The notes: generated by a model not told the origin, from the letters alone. Positions 8,294 through 16,803 are shown, counted from the first letter of the stretch. The stretch: DNA of 64,000 bases from Phycisphaerae bacterium (GCA_030428945.1 JAUIEC010000006.1:124001-188000); one strand, 5' to 3'. Program-made: numbers and translations.

Positions 8294-9626
8294 GGCCGGC
8301 CGGCCCGGTCCGCGGGTCGAAGAATCCCACCACGAGGCTGTAGAAGTAGTCGCGGGCGTAGGGCGCGAACCCGACGTGTCCGCCGCCGGGGAGGATCAGC
8401 GCCGCCACGTTGGGGTTGCGTGTTCGCTCGATCAGGTCGGCGACGTTCTGGGCCGAGGTGAGCGGGTCGTTGGCGCCCTGCACGATCAGCACCGGCATGG
8501 GGGCGACGTTCAGCTTGGGGCCGCAGGGCCTGTCCTCGTACGGCAGCAGGCGCAGGAAGCGGAGCGCGTCGGGGACCATGCCCGGGTAGTAATCGGGGTG
8601 ACGTTCGAACTCGAACAGGATGCACTTGCCGAGGTCGCCGTTGATCTCGCGGTGCTGCTTCTGCTGCATGCGTCCGCGGACGGTGCCCTGCAGGCTGTTG
8701 ATGACGGGATTGCCGAGGACGCTGGCAGGCGTTGCGCAGGCGGCGACGACCTCCTCGAAGCGCAGGACCGGCGAGAACGCCAGCATGCCGGCCGCGAAGA
8801 CGGGCTCTGCCGGGCGCGGGCGCATCAGGGGACGCAGGCCCGGCATCAGGTCGGGGTCATCCTCGTGTCGGCCGATGTGCCAGGCGGTGGTCAGAGCTTC
8901 GTTCGCGCCCCAGCAGAAGCCGATCAGCCCGGTCTGCCGGACATAGGGCTTGGACTGGGCCCAGAGGGCGACGGCGATCAGGTCATCGGCTTCGAGCGCC
9001 CCGAACATGCTGTGGACATCGGGATAGCGCCGGTTGGTGCTGCCCATGCCGCGAAGTTCGACGGCCAGGACGTGGAAGCCGGCTTCGCGGAGTGCGATCG
9101 ACAGGTCGCGGGTCCGCCAGACGGCCAGGTCGCCGAGGATGCCGGGCAGGATGACGACGCAGTTGGCGCGGCGTGGTTGTCCGTTCTCGCGGGCGAGTCC
9201 GAGCCGGGCGGCGTATTCGAGTTCCGCGTTGATCGGAATCCAGACATCCTCGAACCCGGGCCACGGGGCGGGGGTGATGCCTTCCGAGGTATCGCTGCCG
9301 GTGGCCTGGGCGGTGTGGGACAGTCCGGTCAGGTTGCCGAGGACGGTGTGAAGCGTATCCGGGTTGCGGCCGAAGTGTGCGAAGACATCGACAGGCCGGC
9401 CGGCGTCGTCGAGCAGGTCGCCGGTCAGCAGGGGGGCCGGATGCTGTTCGGGCAGCAGCGGCGCGAGTTGGGGCTGGGTTTCGGCGAGCCACTGGCGGAC
9501 GTTCGTGGCGGCCGCGGGCCGGATCGGTCGGATGCGGTCGAGGCTGGCCGGGAAGGCCCGCTGCGCGAAGCACCCCGCCAGGGGCAACAGCAACGCGATC
9601 AGCAGCGTGGGGTGCGGTCTGGACAT
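8187..9626 (-). CDS. Lipoprotein alpha/beta hydrolase with cysteine nucleophile (YheT-like)
   Basis: 479 residues. A lipobox LLPLAGC puts the lipidated Cys at residue 19, so the enzyme should be anchored at the outer face of a membrane. The alpha/beta-hydrolase core runs from about 150 to 430: oxyanion region LPGILGD, ELRGMG, nucleophile elbow GFCWGAN (Cys 238 instead of Ser), acid GANDP (Asp 387) and GGGHVGF (His 417). The spacing resembles YheT/COG0429 hydrolases; a GFCxG elbow is also known in dienelactone hydrolases. The substrate is unknown. The C-terminal 45 residues are Pro/Ala-rich and overlap the convergent gene. Confidence 0.8.
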   Translation of the reverse strand: MSRPHPTLLIALLLPLAGCFAQRAFPASLDRIRPIRPAAATNVRQWLAETQPQLAPLLPEQHPAPLLTGDLLDDAGRPVDVFAHFGRNPDTLHTVLGNLTGLSHTAQATGSDTSEGITPAPWPGFEDVWIPINAELEYAARLGLARENGQPRRANCVVILPGILGDLAVWRTRDLSIALREAGFHVLAVELRGMGSTNRRYPDVHSMFGALEADDLIAVALWAQSKPYVRQTGLIGFCWGANEALTTAWHIGRHEDDPDLMPGLRPLMRPRPAEPVFAAGMLAFSPVLRFEEVVAACATPASVLGNPVINSLQGTVRGRMQQKQHREINGDLGKCILFEFERHPDYYPGMVPDALRFLRLLPYEDRPCGPKLNVAPMPVLIVQGANDPLTSAQNVADLIERTRNPNVAALILPGGGHVGFAPYARDYFYSLVVGFFDPRTGPAGLSALPDPGTPDPSGTDRHAGIPPAAAARSALPRAP

Positions 9627-9706
9627 GGCAACAGGCTACCCGCGAGGGAGCGCGGGAGCCAAACCGGGGGAGTCTGGGCGCGAAGGAGCAAAAGGGCGAG
9701 GGGCGA

Positions 9707-9756
9707 GGGTGCCCCATTCTTGAGTGAGCGCAGCGAGCGGACGGGTGGGGGACTGC
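9707..9756 (-). repeat. 50-bp CGCTCGC repeat family, inverted copy
   Basis: It reads GGGTGCCCC at one end and GGGGGACTGC at the other, around the core GAGTGAGCGCAGCGAGCGG. On the opposite strand this is the sequence seen at 26221, 26336, 31432 and 49976. Confidence 0.75.
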
Positions 9757-9804
9757 ATTCTGTTCCGAATCCACACGCGGTACACCCACCGCGCACGGCC
9801 AGGC

Positions 9805-9876
9805 GGTGCGGCATCGACGCCTGCAACGCCCGTGTCGAACGCCAGCGCGGAATCCTGCGTCGATGACGGACCCTAC
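9805..9876 (+). repeat. 72-bp palindromic repeat family
   Basis: The left arm GGTGCGGCATCGACGC and the right arm of the form GCGTCGATGACGxACC can pair over about 16 bp around a 40-nt loop. It is the same length, 72 bp, as the copies at 35182 and 49870. Here the right arm has a single change (ACGGACC). Confidence 0.75.
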
Positions 9877-9955
9877 AACCCCTTGCTCCCTGGCCCCTGG
9901 GCTCCGCCGCTCCCGCGTCTCGTTATGCTGCTAGCATCCTGAGGAGGGACGGTTG

Positions 9956-10354
9956 ATGGACTGGTTGCGGCGGTTGTGGCTGCGGTTGCCGGGGCGTCGG
10001 CGGGAGGCGGGCAGCGTCGTGGCCGGTCCGGCGGAATTGTGTCTCGCCCGTGACGGCGCGGTGGCCCGGCGTTTGCCGTGGGACCGGGTGACGCGGATCG
10101 AGGCGTTCAAGCTGGACTGCTACGTGGTGGACTGCATCTGCCTGCGGTTCCACGTGCGGGGCGAGACGCCGCTGACGGTCGACGAGTCGATGGCCGGCTT
10201 CGAGACCCTGGCGGGCGTGCTGGAGCGCAGGCTGGGGATCTCGCCGGAGTGGTACCTGACGGTCATGTTCCCCGCGTTCGAGACGAACCTGGCGATCATC
10301 TGGGAAGCGCCCGCGCGACCGGATCTTCGAGACGCGTGTTCCGATCCGAACTGA
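9956..10354 (+). CDS. Small uncharacterised cytoplasmic protein
   Basis: 132 residues from ATG 9956, with a strong GAGGAGGG site eight bases upstream (TTG at 9953 is the alternative). There is no signal peptide; the N-terminus is amphipathic and basic (WLRRLWLRLPGRRR). The body alternates short strands and one helix (AELCLARDGAV, WDRVTRIEAFK, LRFHVRGE, FETLAGVLERRLG, LTVMFPAF), suggesting a PH-like or roadblock-sized alpha/beta fold. It carries a YVVDCICLRF segment with two Cys. I do not recognise the family. It is convergent, with a 22-nt gap, to the beta-helix protein. Confidence 0.7.
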   Translation: MDWLRRLWLRLPGRRREAGSVVAGPAELCLARDGAVARRLPWDRVTRIEAFKLDCYVVDCICLRFHVRGETPLTVDESMAGFETLAGVLERRLGISPEWYLTVMFPAFETNLAIIWEAPARPDLRDACSDPN

Positions 10355-10376
10355 GCGGTGTGCCGCGCCGTCGCGA

Positions 10377-12569
10377 TCACGGTTGCGGGCAGGCGTTGCC
10401 GAACACCACCAGCATGGTCGCCAGGTCGGAGAGATCGACCAGGCCGTTCGGCTGCAGGTCCGCGGCCGCGGCGTCGCCGTCTGCGGTCAGGCCGAAGCGG
10501 CTCAGCAGGCCCGCGAGGTCGCTGAGGTCGACGGCGTTGTCGCCGTTCAGGTCGCCGGGGCACGTGAACGGGTATTCGTAGGCGCCGATGTCGACGATCG
10601 GGCCCTGGCCGAGGCCGGTGTCGGGCAGCCACCCCTGGTTGAGCAGGCGAGGGTTCCCCGCCGCGTCGAAGGGGATTGGCTCGTCGGTATCGCCATCGCC
10701 ATCGAGGTCGGCCGCGTCGGCGGGCAGCCAGTCGTTGTTGCCGCGGTCGATGCAGGGCGACTGGGGGTGCAGGGCGAACGACTCATCGCCGGTGGCGAAG
10801 ATGCGGTCCGGGCCGAGCAGGTCGGCGAACCTCGGGTCCGCTTCGATGGTCCGTTCGACGAGCGCCAGTTGTTCACCCAGGCGTTCGAGGATGCAGTCCG
10901 AAACCTCGAATTCGTCGCGGGCGCCGGTCAGTTGCAGGCCGACGACGGGGTCGGCAATCGAGCCGGTCCGGTTGCCGGCGACGACGCTGTTGCGTATCCG
11001 CATCGGCGCATCGCAGTGCAGCCCGCCGCCGCCTTCGAGGGCCTGGTTGCCGGCGATGGTGACGTTGATCAGAAACGCCCGGTTGATGCCTTCCAGCAGT
11101 CCGCCGGGGGCCCCCCGGCTGCGATTGCCGGCGGAAACCACGTTCCGCATCAGCACGTTGGAGATCGGACCGCCGATGACGTCCTCGACATAGAACGCGG
11201 CCGCTTCGCCGCGCAGGCGATTGACGCCACCATCGACAATGATGCGGTTGCCGATGAACGTCGAGTTCTCCAGAACGGCTCTGTCCCGCGGGAGCAGCGT
11301 CGCGCCGGCCGACGGCGGGGGGAATTCGGCTTCGGCGACATTCTCGATGAAGTGCGTGTTGCGGACGACGATCTCGTTCGCGCGCAGCACCGCGCCGGAC
11401 GATCCGACGTTGTACGATGCCTCATACACGGTGTGGTTGGCTTCGAACCAGCACCCGTCGAGTTCCACGGCCGAGACTTCGGTCGCGGTGGAACCTCCGG
11501 CCATGGCGAAGCCGGCCACCCAGCGGGCGGTGTTGCCCGCGAATGAAGTGCCAACGAGCCGAGCGCTGGTCTCCTGCGCGCCGTTCGAGGCGCTGCCGCG
11601 TCGGAACAGCATGCCGCCGCCCTCGTCCGCGTCGTTGCGCTCGAACAGGCAGTCTGCGACCAGCAGTTGGAGGCCGGCGTCGTCGGCCACCTCGACAAAG
11701 AGTCCGCCGCCCTCGTTGGTGGCGTTGTTGGCGACGAATCGGCAGTCGCGAAGGGTCGCTTCGCCGACGAAGTCACCGGTGGCTTCGATCAGCATTCCGG
11801 CGCCGGTCGCGTCGCCCACCGCGAGGCGCAGCGTCTCGGCCAGGTTGGCGGTGAACAGGCAGCCGCTGGCCGAGACCGTCGAATTGCCGACGTACACGCC
11901 GGCGCCGCCGGAACGTTCCGAGACAAGGCGATCGCTGGTCTGGTTGTCGTGGAAGTGGCAGTCGATGAGCGTGAGCACTCCGTCCTGGACACCGAGGCCC
12001 GCTCCGCGACCGTCATCGAGCCGATTGCGATTGAGTCGCACGACGCAGCGCCGCATGGTCAGGTTCCCGGCATCCACCCGAACGCCGGCGCCGGGGCTGG
12101 AGCCGTCGCGCTTCTCGGCGCCTTCGACGATGAGGCCGTCCAGCAGGGTGCCCGCTCCACCGTCGGCGACCCGGACGACCTCGCGCCCGTTCTCGAATCG
12201 GTTGGTGAAGCCGGGGCCGTCGTCGCCAAAGATGTCCGCGGTCAGAATCGTCTCGGGCAGCGGGTCGAGCCGCTCGTTCGGATCGCCTTCGGTTCCGTCG
12301 AAGCCGCCCCGCACCTGTACGTCGCCCGGGACGCGAAACGGCGTCGGGATCGCGAGATCGTCGACCGCCCGGTAGGTGCCGGCCGCGACCCAGACTTCGT
12401 CGCCGGCCGCGGCACGCTGCAGAGCGGTGTGCAGGTTCGGGCAGGCGGTGGCCCAGGATGCGCCGGTGCCGCCGGGGTCGGCGCTGGCATCGACGTAGAT
12501 CACATCGGCGTGCGCGGTCCAGGCCAGCAGGATGGCGGCCAGCCGGGTCGTTCGTCGGATCGCTTGCAT
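10377..12569 (-). CDS. Secreted beta-helix protein with C-terminal double dockerin-like module (paralogue 1)
   Basis: 730 residues from ATG 12569, where a good signal peptide begins (MQAIRRTTRLAAILLAWTAHA, cut before DVIYVDA). The start 12 nt upstream is less likely. Residues about 25-640 form a right-handed parallel beta-helix of the polymorphic outer-membrane / pectate-lyase-like type, with recurring N-rungs and GGG motifs. The end carries CPGDLNGDNAVDLSDLA and a second DLQPNGLVDLSDLATML, the paired Ca-binding helices of dockerin type I. It is probably a cell-surface or exported protein held by a cohesin-like partner or by a sorting machinery. A close paralogue lies just upstream on the same strand. 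Confidence 0.85.
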   Translation of the reverse strand: MQAIRRTTRLAAILLAWTAHADVIYVDASADPGGTGASWATACPNLHTALQRAAAGDEVWVAAGTYRAVDDLAIPTPFRVPGDVQVRGGFDGTEGDPNERLDPLPETILTADIFGDDGPGFTNRFENGREVVRVADGGAGTLLDGLIVEGAEKRDGSSPGAGVRVDAGNLTMRRCVVRLNRNRLDDGRGAGLGVQDGVLTLIDCHFHDNQTSDRLVSERSGGAGVYVGNSTVSASGCLFTANLAETLRLAVGDATGAGMLIEATGDFVGEATLRDCRFVANNATNEGGGLFVEVADDAGLQLLVADCLFERNDADEGGGMLFRRGSASNGAQETSARLVGTSFAGNTARWVAGFAMAGGSTATEVSAVELDGCWFEANHTVYEASYNVGSSGAVLRANEIVVRNTHFIENVAEAEFPPPSAGATLLPRDRAVLENSTFIGNRIIVDGGVNRLRGEAAAFYVEDVIGGPISNVLMRNVVSAGNRSRGAPGGLLEGINRAFLINVTIAGNQALEGGGGLHCDAPMRIRNSVVAGNRTGSIADPVVGLQLTGARDEFEVSDCILERLGEQLALVERTIEADPRFADLLGPDRIFATGDESFALHPQSPCIDRGNNDWLPADAADLDGDGDTDEPIPFDAAGNPRLLNQGWLPDTGLGQGPIVDIGAYEYPFTCPGDLNGDNAVDLSDLAGLLSRFGLTADGDAAAADLQPNGLVDLSDLATMLVVFGNACPQP

Positions 12570-12609
12570 GGGGTCCCCCACTCGTGCGCGTCGTTGCGAG
12601 GGCGGCGTG

Positions 12610-14787
12610 CTACTCGCAGGTGTTTCCGAACAGTGTCAACAGGGCGGCGAGGTCCGACAGATCGATCCGGCCGTTGGGCTGAACATCGACCTCGGCGCCG
12701 GCCTGGTCGGCACCCTGTCCGTAGGCGTCCAGCAGAATGGCCAGGTCGCTGATGTCGACTGTCTGATCGCCGTCCAGGTCGCCGGGACAGGTGAAGGGGT
12801 ACTCGTACGCGCCGATATCGACGATCGGCGCCTGTCCGAGGCCCGTGTCCGCCCGCCAGCGCTGGTCCACGCGTCTCGGATTGCCGGCCACATCGAACGG
12901 AATCGGCTCGAGCGTATCCCCGTCGTTGTCGAGATCGAGTGTGTCGGGCGGCAGCCAGGCGTTGTTGCCGCGATCGATGCAGGGCGAGGTGGGCTGCAGG
13001 GCGGCCGACTCGTCGCCGGTGGCGATGATACCATCCGGGCCGAGGAGATCCGCGAACTGGGGATCGGCTTCGATGGTTCGTTCGACGAGGCCGAGGTTCA
13101 TGCCGATGCGTTCGAGCACGCAGTCGTACAGTTCGAAATCGGCTCGTGTTCCACCCAGTTGGGCGCCGATCTCGGGGGCCCCGACCGGTCCCTTGCGGCT
13201 GCCCGCGACGGCGCAGTTGCGCATCACCATCGGCAGGCTAGACCACAGTCCCGGCGGGCCGTCGTCGCTCCGGTTTCCGGCGATGGTCACGTTCTCCAGG
13301 ATCACGTTTCCGCCGAACTGGATGTATCCGCCGGGCCAGGCCGACGAGCGATTGCCGGCGATCACGGTATTGCGAAACCGGATCGCCGCTGACGCGATGG
13401 AACGTACGATGAACGCCGCGCCCGATCCTTCCAGCCGGTTGATGCCGCCGTTGCGGACCATCCGGTTGCCGATGAAGGCGCTGTCCTCGACCACCAGACT
13501 GAACTCGGGATAGAACGCCGCGCCGGCGGACGGCGGAGGGCCGTTGTCATCAGCGATGTTGCCGACGAACCGGGTGTTTCGGACGCTGATGTCGCGGGCC
13601 CGGAGGGACGCGCCCGCGGATCCATCGGCCGGCGCCCCGTCCCGGTAGAGCGATTGATTCCCCTTGATCAGGCACCCATCGAGTTCGATCGTCCCGATCC
13701 CCTCGGACGCAACGCTGCCGCCCAGCGTCGCCACGCCGCCGACCAGGTTGGCGGTGTTGTTGGTGATGTCGGTTCGGTGCAGGCGGATGCTCGTTTCACC
13801 TAACACTCCGATGTGGGACCGGCGCTGCAGGGCAAACCCACCGCCTCCGGTAGCCTGGTTGCGATCAAGGGTGCAGTCCTCGAGGAGTAGATTGACCCCG
13901 GATCCATCGAACAGGACTACCCCGAGCCCCCCGCCCCAACTGGCGCCGCCCAGCGATGTGTTCTCGACGAAATGGCAGTCGCGCAGCACAAGTTCACCGG
14001 CGATGGATCCGGTGTACTCGACCAGCAGACCGCCGCCGCCGAGCTGGCTGTTGGTGGTGCTGACGTGATTCGCCTGAAACCGGCACCGGGTCCCCAGCAC
14101 GAATGAGTCGCGGGCAAACATCCCCGCCCCGCCGGAAACGTCGTTGGTGGCGCTCTGGACGTGGTTGTCTTCGAAGACGCAGTCTTCCATCACGAGGAAA
14201 CCGTTGCGGATGCCAAGGCCCGCCCCGAGCGCGTCGCCTCGCAGGTTGCGGTTGGCGTGGACGCGACAGTTGCGCAGGAACAGTTGGCCGGCGTTCACCC
14301 GGATCCCCGCCCCCAGGTTGAATCCGTCTGCCTTCTCCGCGGCCGTAATCACCAGGCCGTCGAGCAGCGTCCCTTTCCCGCCGTCGCCGATCCGGACCAC
14401 CTCGCGTCCGTTGTCGGCCCGGTTGATGAAACCGGGCCCGTCATCGCCATTGATGTCCGCGGTCAGGATCGTCTCCACCAGCGGCTGCGGGCGATCGGCG
14501 AGGGCCGATTCGTGGCCGGCGAAACCGCCGAACAGGCGAACTTCCGTGGGAACCAGGAATGGCGTCGGGACCTTGACGTTGTCGACCGCGACATAGGTGC
14601 CGCCCGCGACCCAGACCTGGTCGCCCGAGGACGCCCCGGCCAGGGCGGTGTGCAGGTTGGTGTAGGCGTCCGTCCAGGTCGAGCCGTCGCCCTGGCCCGT
14701 CGCGCCGGCATCGACGTAGATCACCTCGGAGCGGGCCGCCGACAGGGTCAGCGCTCCGAGCAGGAGCAGGCATGGAATTCGTTGCAT
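12610..14787 (-). CDS. Secreted beta-helix protein with C-terminal double dockerin-like module (paralogue 2)
   Basis: 725 residues from ATG 14787; the open frame runs further upstream but into modB on the other strand. Signal peptide: MQRIPCLLLLGALTLSAARS, then EVIYVDA. It is collinear with the neighbour at 10377-12569 along the whole length: the same VIYVDA opening, NLHTAL, GxEVVRxxDGGxGTLLDG, SPCIDRGNN near the end and VDIGAYEYPFTCPGDL before the dockerin pair. The 40-nt spacing and high similarity point to a tandem duplication, followed by enough drift to leave few identical DNA runs in the middle rungs. Confidence 0.85.
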   Translation of the reverse strand: MQRIPCLLLLGALTLSAARSEVIYVDAGATGQGDGSTWTDAYTNLHTALAGASSGDQVWVAGGTYVAVDNVKVPTPFLVPTEVRLFGGFAGHESALADRPQPLVETILTADINGDDGPGFINRADNGREVVRIGDGGKGTLLDGLVITAAEKADGFNLGAGIRVNAGQLFLRNCRVHANRNLRGDALGAGLGIRNGFLVMEDCVFEDNHVQSATNDVSGGAGMFARDSFVLGTRCRFQANHVSTTNSQLGGGGLLVEYTGSIAGELVLRDCHFVENTSLGGASWGGGLGVVLFDGSGVNLLLEDCTLDRNQATGGGGFALQRRSHIGVLGETSIRLHRTDITNNTANLVGGVATLGGSVASEGIGTIELDGCLIKGNQSLYRDGAPADGSAGASLRARDISVRNTRFVGNIADDNGPPPSAGAAFYPEFSLVVEDSAFIGNRMVRNGGINRLEGSGAAFIVRSIASAAIRFRNTVIAGNRSSAWPGGYIQFGGNVILENVTIAGNRSDDGPPGLWSSLPMVMRNCAVAGSRKGPVGAPEIGAQLGGTRADFELYDCVLERIGMNLGLVERTIEADPQFADLLGPDGIIATGDESAALQPTSPCIDRGNNAWLPPDTLDLDNDGDTLEPIPFDVAGNPRRVDQRWRADTGLGQAPIVDIGAYEYPFTCPGDLDGDQTVDISDLAILLDAYGQGADQAGAEVDVQPNGRIDLSDLAALLTLFGNTCE

Positions 14788-14985
14788 GGTTCTCTGCTGG
14801 AATCGGTTTCGGTTTGGCGCAGGATAGCGATTCCCCGACGGCGGCACTAACGAAAACACCTGATTTCGCGACGCGGAACCCGCGTCCCCCCGCCGCGGGC
14901 CGGGGCGGGTTGGGCGGTATCGGGTTTTGTGGGTGGCCCGCGGCCGGGGCTTCGGGGACGATCGCACGCTGGAGAGGCGGGTGCG

Positions 14986-15657
14986 ATGGCTGAGGTGGTC
15001 GGGCTGACGTTGTGGGTGGCGGTGACGGCGGTGGGGATCGGTCTGCCGCCGGCCGTCGTCGGGGGCTATCTGCTGGCCCGCTGGCGGCATCCCGCCCGGT
15101 GGGTGGTCGAGACGGTGGTCAACCTGCCGCTCGTGATCCCGCCCGTCGTGACCGGGTACCTGCTGCTGGTGGTCTTCGGGCGCGGGGGGCTGCTGGGCGG
15201 CTGGCTCGAATCGCTCGGACTGCGGATTGCGTTCGACTGGAAAGGGGCGGTGCTGGCGGCCGCGGTGGTATCGTTCCCGCTGATGGTCCGCGCCACGCGG
15301 ATCGCGTTCGCGGGAGTCGACCAGCGCCTGGAAGCGGCGGCCCGGAGCCTGGGTGCCGGCCCGCTGGATACGTTCCTGACGGTCAGCCTGCCTCTGGCCT
15401 GGCGCGGGATCGTGTCGGGCGGCGTGCTCGGATTCGCCCGCAGCCTGGGCGAGTTCGGCGCCACGATCATGATCGCCGGGAACATCCCCGGCGTGACGCG
15501 GACGATTCCTCTGGCGATCTACTCGGAGGTGCAGCGGCCGGGAGGGCTGGCGGGCGCCGGCGTGCTGGTCGGCCTGTCGATCGGGCTGGCGGCCGTGGCG
15601 CTGGCGGTGAGCGAGTGGCTCGAGCGACGGGAGCGGCGTGATGCACCTGTCGTGTAG
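14986..15657 (+). CDS. modB: Molybdate ABC transporter permease
   Basis: 223 residues from ATG 14986, with GGAGAGG upstream; this is the usual length of ModB. Five to six membrane helices are seen. The inner-loop EAA motif that docks the ATPase is clear (EAAARSLGAGPLDTFLTVSLP, about residues 123-143), and LGFARSLGEFGATIMIAGN is typical of molybdate/tungstate permeases. It overlaps modC by 17 nt. No periplasmic modA gene is adjacent. Confidence 0.9.
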   Translation: MAEVVGLTLWVAVTAVGIGLPPAVVGGYLLARWRHPARWVVETVVNLPLVIPPVVTGYLLLVVFGRGGLLGGWLESLGLRIAFDWKGAVLAAAVVSFPLMVRATRIAFAGVDQRLEAAARSLGAGPLDTFLTVSLPLAWRGIVSGGVLGFARSLGEFGATIMIAGNIPGVTRTIPLAIYSEVQRPGGLAGAGVLVGLSIGLAAVALAVSEWLERRERRDAPVV

Positions 15658-16687
15658 CTGCCGGCACGCGTACCCGGGCGGGTTCCGACTGGACATCGAA
15701 CTGGAGACCGATGCGTGGCGGTGCGGCCTGTACGGGCCGTCCGGCAGCGGCAAGAGCAGCATCGTGCGGTTGCTGGCCGGCGTCTGGCGGGCGGACGCGG
15801 CGCGGGTGGCGATCGGTGATCGGGTGGTGTGCGACACGGACGCGGGGGTCTGGGTCCCGCCGGAGCGGCGCGGCTTCGGGGTGGTCTTTCAGGACCCGCA
15901 CCTGTTTCCGCACCTGACGGTCGCGGGCAACCTGGACTATGCGGCCCGGCGGGCGCGGGGCGGGTCGATCCGCCGGGCCGAGGTCGAGGACCTGCTGCGC
16001 CTGGGGGATCTGCTGGATCGGCGGCCGGGGAGCCTGTCGGGTGGTGAGCGGCAGCGGGTGGCGATCGGGCGGGCGCTGCTGACCTCGCCGGCGCTGCTGC
16101 TGCTGGACGAGCCGCTGGCGGCGGTGGACGCGGGCCACCGGGTCGAGGTGCTGACGTACTTGGAGCGGGTGGCGCTGGCGTGGCGGGTGCCGATGCTGCT
16201 GGTCAGTCACGACCAGAGCGATCTGCGCCGGCTGGCGCAGGAGGTGTTCGTCTTTCGCGACGGTCGGGTCGCGGGTCACGGCGGGCCGGAGATCCTGAGC
16301 GATCCGCGCGTGCAGCCTGGCGAGCAGGTCACGAACGTGCTGCGTCTGGAGCGGTCGGAGGATGATCCGGGCCTCGCGCGGCTGGGTTCGGCGGTGCTGC
16401 AGTTGCCGCCGTCGCTGCACGGCAGCGGGCGGCGGGTCTACGCGGCCGTCTCTTCCGGCGCGATCGCACTGAGCGCGGCGCCGGCCACGGACGTCAGCAT
16501 TCGGAACAGCCTGCCGGGCGTCGTGCGGTCGGTGGTACCGCGCGGCGGGGCGGTCTTCGTGCTGGTCGATGTCGGCCAGGAGTTGTGGGTGGCGGTGACG
16601 CCGTCGGCGGCCGACGAGATGGGACTGCACGCGGGCCAGTCGCTGTGCTGCCTGGTGAAGACGCACAGTCTCGGGGGGTTGGGGTAA
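15641..16687 (+). CDS. modC: Molybdate ABC transporter ATP-binding protein
   Basis: 348 residues from ATG 15641 (GTG at 15638 is possible). Walker A GPSGSGKSS, ABC signature LSGGERQR, Walker B LLLLDEPLAAVD and switch His (LLVSHDQ) are all present. The C-terminal 65 residues contain the TOBE/Mop-like oxyanion-binding domain (SIRNSLPGVV ... VALLV-type strands), which identifies ModC among ABC ATPases. Translation is probably coupled to modB through the overlap. A purine octamer array begins at the stop codon. Confidence 0.9.
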   Translation: MHLSCSCRHAYPGGFRLDIELETDAWRCGLYGPSGSGKSSIVRLLAGVWRADAARVAIGDRVVCDTDAGVWVPPERRGFGVVFQDPHLFPHLTVAGNLDYAARRARGGSIRRAEVEDLLRLGDLLDRRPGSLSGGERQRVAIGRALLTSPALLLLDEPLAAVDAGHRVEVLTYLERVALAWRVPMLLVSHDQSDLRRLAQEVFVFRDGRVAGHGGPEILSDPRVQPGEQVTNVLRLERSEDDPGLARLGSAVLQLPPSLHGSGRRVYAAVSSGAIALSAAPATDVSIRNSLPGVVRSVVPRGGAVFVLVDVGQELWVAVTPSAADEMGLHAGQSLCCLVKTHSLGGLG

Positions 16688-16741
16688 GGGGGAGGGAGCA
16701 GGGGAGCAAGGGAGCAAGGGAGCGAGGGAGCGAGGAAAGCC
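16688..16741 (+). repeat. GGGAGCRA octamer array after modC
   Basis: Right after the TAA of modC come about six degenerate head-to-tail copies of GGGAGCAA / GGGAGCGA. The tract is purine-only apart from the C, in the sense of the modC transcript. Confidence 0.7.
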
Positions 16742-16751
16742 AGAGCGATTG

Positions 16752-16803
16752 ACCCTCATTCACTCTTTCACCCGTTCACGTTTTCGCGCGCGGTCGTTCG
16801 TGG
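16752..16803 (-). repeat. GTGAAAGG-type array after the kinase gene
   Basis: Read on the minus strand, the DNA directly after the kinase stop runs through GTGAACGG, GTGAAAGA and GTGAATGA. It is the purine-rich sense of the kinase transcript, facing the array after modC in the same short convergent gap. Confidence 0.6.

Larger units (their letters stand above)
9643..9925. repeat. Composite intergenic element A
   Basis: This is a 329-nt gap with no gene. In order it contains a degenerate GGGAGC/GCGAGG purine tract (9643-9706), an inverted copy of the 50-bp repeat (9707-9756), a 72-bp palindromic repeat (9805-9876), and a pyrimidine tract CCTTGCTCCCTGG... (about 9880-9920) that is the complement type of the first tract. 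The same modules recur at 24178-24267 and 49636-50163. Confidence 0.65.

Noticed and set aside
14788-15837. N-terminal extension of the second beta-helix protein
   Set aside because: It runs antisense through modB; the signal peptide starts at 14787.
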